64,000 nt of DNA, taken from assembly GCA_027972325.1 (NCBI GenBank), contig JAPMOS010000012.1:186001-250000 (forward strand), in the 5' to 3' direction. Within the stretch, counting starts at the first letter, position 1. Every line of letters begins with the position of its first letter. Source of the DNA: Paratrimastix pyriformis. Its lineage: Eukaryota; Preaxostyla; Paratrimastigidae. This document shows positions 34,404 to 43,276 of this stretch, piece by piece. The position numbers and the translations under genes are program-made. The notes under the pieces are model-generated. The model ran no database searches. It was not told where the DNA came from and saw only the letters and a program-made list of their open reading frames with translations.

Positions 34404-37236
34404 GTCCCTGCTGCCATCATCACGCATCCCGTCGGGCCGGATCGATTCTTCGGATCGCACGACTGGGGGCTGACTTGCTCGTTGGGGTTGGGTTGGGTTG
34501 GGTTGGGTTGGGGGCGGGTCCTGCCACGGGTGCAGTATCGGCGGCTGCTCTTCCTGCCCGACGAGGGCTCCCCGGCCGCCATCGCGCCTCTGCTGCGCCG
34601 CACGGCCGCGGCCTTCCTACGGGCCCTCTTCCCCGCGCCACCGGCGGCCCCGGCGGCCCCCGCCCAGGGCCCCGGCTCCCCCGGCCAGCCGAACGCCCTC
34701 ACGACGGTGCCCCACCTGCGGCCCGTCACGGAGCGGCTCCTGGGCGAGCTGCGCCAGGAGTGGGCCGCCCTCGGGGAGGGCGACGAGCTGCCCGACGCGG
34801 CCCTCTTCGCGTGTGGGCCCCTGGCCCCAGCCGGCAGCGGGGGGGCGCCGCCGCCCGGCTCCGGCCACGCCGCCTCGTCGCCCGGGGCCCAGCGGCTGCA
34901 CCCGGGCGGCCTGATGCCCTCGCCCGGCACGGGTCGGCCGCCCCAGTGGGCCCAGGGCACCCCGCCCCGTGAGGAGCGCCGCGCGGAGCCCTTCGAGATG
35001 CCCCTCGGCGACCCGGCCTCCACCCCGCTGGCGGCCGGCGGCCTGGGCGACGACGAGGCCGCCCCGGCGGCACCCGCCCCCTCGAGCCCGGCCGTCCCGG
35101 TGGTCACGTTCCCGCCCACCCCGACCGCCCCCAGCAGCAAAACCACCACCCCAACCGCCACCACTGCCCCCAGCATGAGCAAGCAGCAGCAGCGCGGGCC
35201 GTCCTCGCCCCGGCGGAGTCCCCCCAAGCGGCGCCAGCCGGGCCAGTGGTCCCCGCCCCCGCCCCCCGAACCGACCCTGCCCCAGGCGCCCCTGCCCACC
35301 ACGCCCCGGCCCCTGGGGGCCACCCTGGGTGCCGCCCCCAGGCGCGCCCCGGCCGAGCCGGCGCCCCTGGCCATCGACGTGGGGCTCCTGTGCACCCACC
35401 CGGCCTGCCTGGAGGAGCTGGCCGGCAAGCCGCTCCGCAACGTGTGGGCCCTCCTCAAGCGGGCCGCCGGCCAGCAGCCCTCGGCCGCCGCCTCGCCCGG
35501 CGCCCCAGCGCCATCCTCCGCCTCCTCGGCCCCGGACTCGCCGGCCGGCGGGGGTGGGGCTGCCACCGATGCCTCGGCGCTGCTGGCCCGGCCGATGCCC
35601 GCCCAGACGGCCCTCCGGCTGGGGACCCTGGTCACGGTCTGGTCGCTGATGCGCCGCGGGCTGCTGGTCTGGCGCCGGGTGGCCACCGTGCCCCCGGGCA
35701 GTACCGGCGGCGGCAGCGGCGGCGGAGCCGCCGGCGGGCCGCCCATCGATCAGACCAACGGGCCCCTGACCCGCCTCCTGCGGCGGGCCGTGCCGCCCGA
35801 CGCGCCCCTGGCCACGCCCTCCGGGACGGTGCCCTCGCTGGCCGACCTGCTGCCCCGCACGGCCGCCGAACTCCCCGGGGGCCCCGGGGCGCCGCCCCGC
35901 ACGGTCTCGGCCGCCCTGGGCAGCGCCGACCTGTTCGTCTTCGGGGGCGCCCTCTGGCGGCCCTGCGTGGCCATGCTGGGGGCCGACTGGGCCCGGATCG
36001 AGCTCTGGGAGGTGGGCACAGGGACCGCCCCACGGAAGAGGGTCTGTAGTACCCCCCTAAAATGCCACCATCTCCACTGTCTCGTCCCACCTCCTCCCGG
36101 CCTCCCTCCCTCCACACCCACCCCGACACGCACCCCGGAACCCCTTGATGATCCCGATTCCTGCTCTCCCCCCCGGATGTCTCCTCGGTGCCCCTCGCCC
36201 TCGCCAGCTGCCCGATGGGGGCCTCATCCGGCTGGACCAGGTGGCCGAGCTGACCCCGGCCTGGCACCCGATGCCCCTGCCCTCGACCAGCCGGAGCCCC
36301 CACCCGCTGGAGGCCTTCGCCCTGTACTACCAAGTCTACTGGGCGACTCACCCCCAGCCCGCCCCGGCGGGGGCCTACTTCGGGCTGCCGGCCCCGCTGA
36401 GCCCCTCGGCGCTGATGCTCACCACCCCGCCGGCCCGCCTCTTCCCGGGGGGCACCGCCCAGGCCCTCGGCGAGGCCACGGCCACCCTGCCGCCCCACAT
36501 GTCCCACGCCCTCGCCCTCACCTTCAGCCCCACGCCCACCGCCGTGCCCGGGCCCATGCAGCCGGCCCCGCCGGCCTCGGCTCTGCCCGCACTACTGCAC
36601 TCCCCCCGGGGCCCAGCGCCCCCGCCCTCCAGCACCGGACCCACCCTGGCCGAGCCCCCGGCGCTGCTCTTCATGCCCCCGCTGGGCCTCCTGTGGTGGC
36701 ACGGGCTGGCGGCCCTACTGGCCCACATCCAGCCGGGCGAGGCCACTCTGACCCCGGCCCTGGCCGACCCGACTCTGCCCGCCCCGACCCCGGGGGGCCC
36801 GGCCCTGCCCGGCCCGTTGTCCTTCGCCCCGCCGCCGCCCGCCCAGCCCAAGGGCCCCGACGCGGCGCTGGCCCTCATCGGGCGCAACCTGGCCCGGCAC
36901 AACCCGCCCCACTGGGTCCACCCCAACTACAACGCCCCCACGTCGCCCTTCTTCCAGCTCCGCTACCGGGTCCTCTCGGGCGACCTGCTGCCGCTCACCC
37001 AAGCCGCCTACTCGGCCCTCATGGGCTCCATTGCGCGTCTTGAGCAGGAACCTCCCGCCGCCTCGGTGGCGGCAACGCCGCGATCGATGCCTACCGCAGA
37101 GTGGTGGAACGGAGATGGCGAGAATGGTCTGGCGCCGTTGGGCCTCGGCAGCAGCGGACGATTCAGTGATGATCCTGTGGTCGGTGAGAATTCCCTTGAT
37201 TTCTTGCCCAACGGACAAGAAGACGGACAAAATTAA
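30151..37236 (+). CDS. Long coiled-coil protein with unknown C-terminal domain
   Basis: Either a second gene starting at ATG 30151 (MRAKSKEEDK) or the continuation of the preceding one. The GTAAGC donor at 30181 splices to ATC GAG AAG at 30299, giving KIEKEIAAVQQNIARDEAVL. Heptad-rich exons follow to 33700 (for example EGREAETKAALALGKEAQRA and QKALERALAKEVALQGEAL), separated by short GTYYG introns, many with C runs. From 33887 the character changes: SLTVDELRGLLGLDMTSLLS, then MRLHYLLNGYLVGVAWAAWY and, after Pro-rich linkers, VGLLCTHPACLEELAGKPL, LRLGTLVTVWSLMRRGLLVW and LFVFGGALWRPCVAMLGADW. After an intron near 36040-36205 (GTCTGT donor) comes LPDGGLIRLDQVAELTPAWH, and the end is NSLDFLPNGQEDGQN with TAA at 37234-37236. 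The C-terminal 1,000 residues match nothing I know. Confidence 0.6.
33177..33203 (+). repeat. C27 homopolymer in coiled-coil gene intron
   Basis: A pure C run on the sense strand inside an intron; a similar run of about 29 C lies at 34375-34403 in the same gene. Confidence 0.9.
34482..34512 (+). repeat. GGGTT tandem repeat, quadruplex-prone
   Basis: Five to six GGGTT units in a row, ending in a G5 run, within a probable intron between exons at about 34370 and 34533. The sequence could fold as a G-quadruplex. It is too short and too internal to be telomeric. Confidence 0.85.
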
Positions 37237-37330
37237 ATCCTTCTTTGTCTATTATGCTGTCTTTTCTTTCTCTTTTTGGACTTTTGTGGATGCGTCTTTG
37301 CGGCTGGCCCCGAATTTGGTCATTCCTTCC

Positions 37331-38998
37331 ATGACGGAAATATGGCGACGGTATGCTGAGCGTCCCTCTGTCAAGCGGAGCATCATCGCTCTTCGAACGG
37401 CCTTTCTTTCCCGTCCAGTCAATTCGTGCTTTGGCTGCGCGACGATCCTGATCTGGGCGTCGGCGTTTAGCGTGACACGTTCCATGAGCGAGGCGCTGGG
37501 TCCTTTCTTCGGGGCTTCCCTCCGATATCTTATCGGAGGACTTCTCGGAATATTAATTTTGGGGAAAAAGGCCGTGAACGTTCGGCATCTTCCGAAGAAA
37601 TATCTACTTGTGTGCGGTTTTTGGTATGTCGTCAATGTTCTCTTCACCAACCTGGCTGTGGGATTTTGCGCAAACAGAAGTCAAAGCATTTCGATCTCTC
37701 TGATTAATTGTCCGTCCTCGTCTCTATCCCATGCCCGATGCCCATCCATCCCGCCCAATGACGACATAGATTTGTGGCCGATGATTAACATTGTCTTTTC
37801 GACATTCATCATTGGCAGTTACCCCCCGCAACGGTGGCGATGGCTGCTGCTGATTGGCGGTGTGACGTCCGCGGTGGCGGGGGCGTGGTTGGGGGTCGTG
37901 GGCGATTCACTCGATGCCGGACAGTTCTGGGCCGAGTTTCTCAGCAATCCCACCGCCTACGTGCTGGGCGTTTTGGCGGCGCTCACCTGGCCGGTCTGCC
38001 TCCCCCAATCCCCCTCCTCCCCGATTGACAATATGCCTGTCCGGTCGACCAGCTCTACTCGAATTTCAACCGGCGCTACGCGGGGGCCACCAAGGAGCAC
38101 GGGGAGCTCAAGGACGCGGGCGTGGCGGTGCCCTTTTTCATCACCGTCTCCGGGGGCACGCTGGCCATCGGGGCCGCCATCCAGGCCGCCATGGGTCTCG
38201 CCCCACCGCTGAAGTGGTCCTTCAGGGTCTGCTGCCCGCCCGATGGCGAGCCGGGCACACAACGGGATGGCCGGGTGGGGTGGGGAGGGAAGGCCGGGTG
38301 TACCAATCGGTTCTGCGTCCCCCGCCCCCCCCCCCCCCCTGGCTGGGTGGTGGCGGTGTGTTTCTCTCTAGGCGGTCTGCGAGGTGCTCTTCAACGCGCT
38401 GGTGGCCACCCTGCTGGGGAGCGTTCTGTGGGACCTGGCCATGCGGCGGGGCCAGCTGGTCTTCGTGTCGGCCTTCTCCTTCCTGGCCCCCCTGCTGGCC
38501 ACCCTGGCCGGGTCGCTCTACCTGGGGGTGCCCCTCACCTACACCTTCGTCATCGGGGCCTGCCTGGTGGTGGCGGGGGGCGTCCTCTCGCGCCTGGGGG
38601 TCGAGGGGGCCCCCAAGGTCCCGCCCGCGGTGGTCAAGGAGGCCACCTCGCCCGCCCCGGGCATGGCCACGCCCGCTGCCGACCTCGATGAGACCGAGCG
38701 GGGCGAGAGGGTGCCCCTCGTGGCGGTTTCGTCGGCCCCCACCCCGGCCACCCTGGCCACCCCGGCCACTCCGGCCACCCCGGTCAGCCCCACGGGCAGC
38801 GCAGTCGACGCGGCTCCCCCAAGCGCCGCTCCGGCAGAGACCGGCAGTTCGTACCAACAAGGCGCCCCATCCGCCGCAGCCCCGTCGACGGTGGAAGCCC
38901 CGCCCGCCTCTGGGCCGCCAAGTGCATCGTGGCACGAGGAGGCCGACGCGACTTCACGGCTGCCCACACGGCAGCCTGGAGACCTCTCCGCCCCCTGA
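37331..38998 (+). CDS. YddG/EamA-type drug/metabolite transporter
   Basis: A ten-helix-type membrane transporter of the drug/metabolite superfamily, closest in wording to the bacterial aromatic amino acid exporter YddG. From ATG 37331 the spliced product is 467 residues with an exact codon count. Introns are 37710-37769 (GTCCGT), 37994-38052 (GTCTGC) and 38227-38371 (GTCTGC); the first joins SISLIN to YLWPMINIVFSTFI, matching the YddG motif VNYLWPSLTILF. Helices include ATILIWASAFSVTRSMSEAL, LLVCGFWYVVNVLFTNLAVG, WLLLIGGVTSAVAGAWLGVV, VPFFITVSGGTLAIGAAIQA and FVIGACLVVAGGVLSRLGV. The last 130 residues are an Ala/Pro/Thr-rich cytosolic tail with ATPATPATPVSP repeats. The substrate is unknown; amino acid or small-metabolite export is inferred from the family. 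The gene starts 95 bp after the coiled-coil gene stop. Confidence 0.85.
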
Positions 38999-39243
38999 TG
39001 GTGAAGGACCCCATCCCCCTCACTCCCCTCTTCCACCCTCTCTGTCGGCTATTTTCTCGGATGATCTGCGCTCGGAATGATTCCGCTCCAGAGGCTTCTG
39101 CACACCTCCCCTCTTCCCCTCTTCCCCTCCTCCTCCCGTCTCCACACCTCCTCCTCCTCCCTCCATCTCTCCGGGTTTAATACTATTATCACTCTTCGGT
39201 TGCATGATCGGCTCCCTTTTCTCCTCCCACAAGAAGTTTCCCA

Positions 39244-40662
39244 TCAGTTGGCGGCCCGCGCGCTGCCTGGCTCGGGGCACCGAACGGCTTGGTGCCCCGC
39301 CTCGGGCTCGGGCTCGATGCGGATCCGGGCGGCGACCCACTGGTGATCGCTGGCCTGGCCGCCCCCGATGGCCTGTTCCAGCACCCGGACGGTGGTGGAG
39401 CGGGGGGTCCGGTCGGGCGGGCCGGCGGCCCTCGGGCAGGCGGCCGAGCAGAGGAGCCAGTCGAGCTTGCCCTGGTACCAGCCCCCGTAGTTGGTCAGGG
39501 TCACCCCGCCCTTGCCGCCCTTCTCGAAGGGGTCCCGCAGGGTCAGCCCGGTGCGGCGCGAGAGCGGCCCCACCACGGCCCGGTCGAACCACTGGGCCTC
39601 GGTCAGGCCGGGGTGGTGCAGATGCTCGGCCAGGTTCCACCAGGCCGCGTACTTCGGCGAGAGCCGGGCAATGCCGTGCAATCTAAAAGGGACCCAAACG
39701 GGAGGATGTGGAGCCTCCGAAGGGGATCGTGCGGGGGGCAGACAGACAAGGTGTTGAAGTCGCCCGCGATGATGACCCCGGCCAGACGGCCCGACCTGGA
39801 GGGGCAATGAGAAGACGGGAGGAGAGCATCTTGGCGTCACAGACCCGGCTTCCTGGGCTGCGTGCCAGTGGAGCTCCGCGTATTGGGCTGCCCGGGGCCG
39901 GGCCCCGCCAAAGGTCTCCAGGTGGGCACTGCACATGAGTGTGAATCCCCTCCGAGCGGACGACGGATCGGGGAGACCTGTAAACACGTAGCACACCCAT
40001 TGGGGTGGCGAGGTCAGCCCAGGCAGTGACGCGGCCACCCTTGCGCGGCTCGTGGTACCGGGCCAGTCCGTCCCGCTCCCAGTCGACGGGGCGCACCTGA
40101 TGCACCAGGGCCGCAGCCTCCCGGAGGTCGAACCGGGTCAGGATGCCCTGCCCGTGGACGCCCCCGCCCTGGGTCTGGGGTGTCCGGATGGGCGACTCGA
40201 GTTCTTCAAACTCACAGGCAAAGAGATAGTTCATGCCCAAGGCCCGGGCCAGGTCCTGGCCGACATCGCGCCGACCACTTCGAGCACAGTTGACATCGAT
40301 CTCCTGCGTCATATCACATGAGAAAAGGGCGTTCCAAACGGAAGCTGTTGACAACTTACCTGCAAACAAACGATGTCGGCCTGGGCGTCCTGCAACTCCC
40401 TCAAAATGTCAGTATACTTATAACCGCGCTCGATGTTCCACGAGATGATTTTCAAAGTGGTATTCCCCAGGTTGGAAGGTGTGCCGTCTTTGCGAAAATC
40501 GGCACGATAAATTTGCCCAGGGTGACAAGGAGGGTTGGGCACATGTGATTGGGTATGACGACGCGCGTGGGAAACCAGCCGGCAATGAACCACCAAACGA
40601 ATGGTTGAAGCCACAATTATAAAGGCGAAAAGAAAGAGAAAAGAGAGTTGGAGAAGCGGCAT
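39244..40662 (-). CDS. Endonuclease/exonuclease/phosphatase (EEP) fold protein, membrane-anchored
   Basis: An EEP-superfamily (DNase I-like) metal-dependent phosphoesterase, 399 residues after four introns: 40304-40359 (GTAAGT), 39929-39977 (GTCTCC), 39796-39844 (GTCTGT) and 39683-39747 (GTCTGT). The codon count is exact. The start ATG 40662 gives a hydrophobic signal anchor, MPLLQLSFLFLFAFIIVAST. Family motifs occur in order: LKIISWNIERGY (catalytic Asn), ADIVCLQEIDVNCARSGRRD (metal-binding Glu), HGQGILTRFDL, AHLETFGGARPRAAQ (the H in place of the usual catalytic TH), VIIAGDFNTL (GDFN), KLDWLLCS and GGQASDHQWVAARI (catalytic SDH). Acting on nucleic acid, phosphoinositide or another phosphodiester cannot be told apart from sequence; the anchor suggests a secretory-pathway or membrane location. 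Its start is 48 bp from the next gene's start on the other strand. Confidence 0.9.
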
Positions 40663-40710
40663 TTGCACTCCGTCCAAAAAGAAGACAGTTTATTTCACCC
40701 ACAGGTTCAA
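40663..40710. promoter_or_regulatory. 48-bp shared promoter between divergent starts
   Basis: Only 48 bp separate the ATG codons of the EEP gene (-) and the small secreted protein gene (+). The gap is A/T-rich with TATTTCACCC near 40691. Any 5' UTRs must be very short or overlap the neighbouring coding region. Confidence 0.55.
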
Positions 40711-41884
40711 ATGGCTCGCTGCTTCTTGGTTGTTTGTCTCCTTTTGGCCTGGGGAGCTTGGGCTCTTGAAGCCGAAGATTTTCAAGAATTGAGGAAAAAA
40801 CACATGCAAGAAATTGAGGAGATGAAAGCCAAAATCAACGCCGGCGAAGCCCCGACGATGCCCGTTGCCGATCCATCCGACCCAGACTATTCCAAGAAGC
40901 TTCGAGAAGCGTCGCAAAAAAGTCTGTCTCGTTATTGCTATATTGATACGACTGCCATATGCAGGACTCGATGAACTGAAGGAGCGCCTGACCCGTATGC
41001 GGGCAGAACGCGAGGCTGAGATTAACCAGCGTATGGGCCAGCACGACAACATCGTTTGTTCTTCTTATCTTTCTGATTCAAACGAGTACCTCTCTTTTTA
41101 TTTCCAGATGCGGGGGCACGGCGACTATGAACGCCCCAGCATGAACGACATGCTGCGGAGCCAGGTCTGTTCTAGCCCACAGGTTCGTCCCTCCGTCCTC
41201 ACCAAATGACGGTAGTTTCCGGCGCGCCCTGACATCGACTCTGCCAACATTGGCATGCCCCGGGGTCCCTCCATGCCCGGCCGGTCCGTTGACCCTTTTG
41301 GCCTCCCTCTCCACCCCCAGTCGTCCGCTCCCCACCCAGGCGGCCGCCCCGGATCCCGTTAGCCGGTGGGCGACCGGGACACGATGGTCAGGGCCTGGAG
41401 CAGGTGGACTTTGAGACCATGAGGACCCGCCTGATGCAGCGCCACCCCGACCTCAACGTCCCCCTGCCCACCAACAAGGGCAACGGGCCCCGGGGATCCC
41501 CCTCGCCTCTCGCCTCTCGCATGTCAAGCGACGACATCGTAATGGACGATGCCACTCGGGAGCGCCTCCTTCGGGGCGAGGTCAACCCCGGTCTGCGGGC
41601 CTGCCCCTGCTGCCCCGCCCATGTCCCCCCCTGCCCACCGGTCGCTTCGTCGTCTCACTCGGTTCTTCTTTTGGGTAGAGGAGCTGGGCCGCCGCCGACC
41701 CGCACAGGCCGACCTCGAGGAGATGCGCCGCCGGTTGGATGATTTGGCCGCCTCCCGGAGGGCGGGCGTCCCCCCTACGCCCCCCGCAGCCGCCCCGCAG
41801 CCTGCCGCCGCCGCCCCGCAGCCTGCCGCCGCCGCCCCGCAGCCTGCCGCCGCCGCCCCGCAGCCCGCCGCCCCTCAGATGTAG
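40711..41884 (+). CDS. Small secreted coiled-coil protein, unknown function
   Basis: I do not recognise this protein. ATG 40711 opens a clear signal peptide, MARCFLVVCLLLAWGAWALE, followed by a charged helix: FQELRKKHMQEIEEMKAKIN. Introns 40922-40964 (GTCTGT) and 41054-41107 (GTTTGT) give in-frame QKRLDELKERLTRMRAEREA, then GQHDNIMRGHGDYERPSMND. The next exon probably contains PDIDSANIGMPRGPSMPGRS; its right edge is unresolved because frames do not join simply. Later exons give VDFETMRTRLMQRHPDLNVP, SSDDIVMDDATRERLLRGE and QADLEEMRRRLDDLAASRRA. The C-terminus is four AAPQPAA repeats and PAAPQM with TAG at 41882-41884. The coding end overlaps the RING gene's stop by 10 bp. Signal plus coiled coil suggests an ER-lumen or secreted scaffold; this is inference. 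Confidence 0.6.
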
Positions 41885-42793
41885 ATTGCGTAGCCATTAT
41901 TTTTGAGAGAATAATCCGTCCATCTGTTTCCCCTGTCCCTTAGCTCCGCCCTCGCCTTTGCCCCGGCCCCTGCTGCCCTCTTCCTGGGGTGGGTGCCGTC
42001 CTCGCGGTGCTGCCGGCCGCACCGCGACGCGCGTCTGGCGCCGGGATCTGCGAATGATATGAGACCCGGCTTCGCGGTGGCCCGTGCGAAGGTTGGGCGT
42101 GTGGTGGGGGGCGGGGGAGTGGGCGGGTGGGAGTCCGCTGGGGCTGCTGGGATCGAGGGGCGGGGCGGGGCGGGGGCGGGGCGGGGGCGGGGGCGGGCCG
42201 GCCGGGTTCCGGTTCCGGTCGGCGGCCCGGGTCTGGGCCCCAGCACATCGAAGCGGCACATGGGACACAGATGGGCCGTCTCGAACCAGCGCCGGATGCA
42301 GCCCCGGTGGAAGAGGTGCTTGCAGGCGAGTAAGACCACATCCCCCTGGGTCCCAAAGGCCTCCTGGCAGATGGAGCATGACTCTCGGGACGAGCGGGCA
42401 CGTTCCTCGCGTGTGGCCTCACGGACAGCGCGAGAAAATTCACCTAGTGGCACAGAGAAGAAGGGGTCGGTCTCCACTATCACCAAGAAGGGGCAGACCA
42501 TCGGAGAGGCCAACCCGCACGTTTCTCTCGTCCAGTTCTCGCAGACGCTCGTAGGTTTGGTCCACGGGGATGGGCCAGACATCCTCGCCACCGACTTCTG
42601 CCGCCGCAGTACCTCCCTCGTCGAAAGGGGGAACATTCGCAAACGGCATCATCATGAATTCAAAGGGTATTGGCATGCCGGATGGCGCTGCTGAGAAATG
42701 GTTGGTCTGGACCGAGTCTATTTCGTTTATCATGGTGTCGAATGGCATCCGGATGAGTTCACTGATCGGCAAGTTGCTGAGGCGGCGCGACAT
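41875..42793 (-). CDS. RING-H2 zinc finger protein (probable E3 ubiquitin ligase)
   Basis: A 287-residue protein after removal of one intron (42444-42498, GTCTGC), with an exact codon count. From about residue 120 it has a complete RING-H2 finger: CSICQEAFGTQGDVVLLACK followed by HLFHRGCIRRWFETAHLCPMC, spacing C-x2-C-x14-C-x-H-x2-H-x2-C-x10-C-x2-C, plus the Trp (RRW) expected at the E2-binding face. By family this is a ubiquitin ligase that binds an E2; substrates are unknown. The N-terminal 100 residues contain a PIPFEFMMMPFANVPPF patch and an acidic helix; the tail after the finger is Pro/Arg/Ala-rich, partly from the GC bias. No membrane segment is present. The start ATG 42793 is the first in frame after an AT-rich leader. 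The 3' coding end overlaps the convergent upstream gene. Confidence 0.9.
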
Positions 42794-43276
42794 TTTGCGG
42801 AAACCGAGCCTTCTTCACCAGCGGGGGTTGGAGCGATCTCGCGGTTTGGCGGGAAATCATTGCGCAGAGGGGTGAATGAAGAGCCGGGCCGGGACCGCTT
42901 CTTTGCCCGACACCTGCCATAAACCATAAACACGAAAGATGAAAGTGGGGGAGGAAAGAAGACAATCAGGCTCCGATCCAGAGAACGAGAACTCAGGGAA
43001 AAGAGGCAATGACGGCGAAAAGGAAATAACAAAACCAACCACACGAGAAAAGAAAGTGCCAAATAGACGGGAGGAGGAGGGTGATCGATCGACAATGACC
43101 GGAAAAAGCGAAGGTAGCGAGAGAGAGAGAAGGAGGCCACTCGGGTTGTGGGAGTCGCAAAACGAAAAACCAACCGGTCATGCGGAACGAAAAAAGGCCC
43201 CACGCAAACGACCCAACGAGAGCAGGGGGGGGGGGGGGGGGGGACAGAACACACGAGGCAGGAGGAGATGGCTGGC
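42794..43276. other. Intergenic region, purine-rich on plus strand
   Basis: This is the gap between the kinase stop (-) and the RING start (-). It holds a G19 run at about 43225-43243, i.e. C on the coding strand, and A/G-rich sequence. It presumably contains the kinase 3' UTR and the RING promoter. I see no gene. Confidence 0.6.

Noticed and set aside
34482-34512. Telomere-like GGGTT repeat
   Set aside because: Only five to six units, internal to a gene, with no subtelomeric features.
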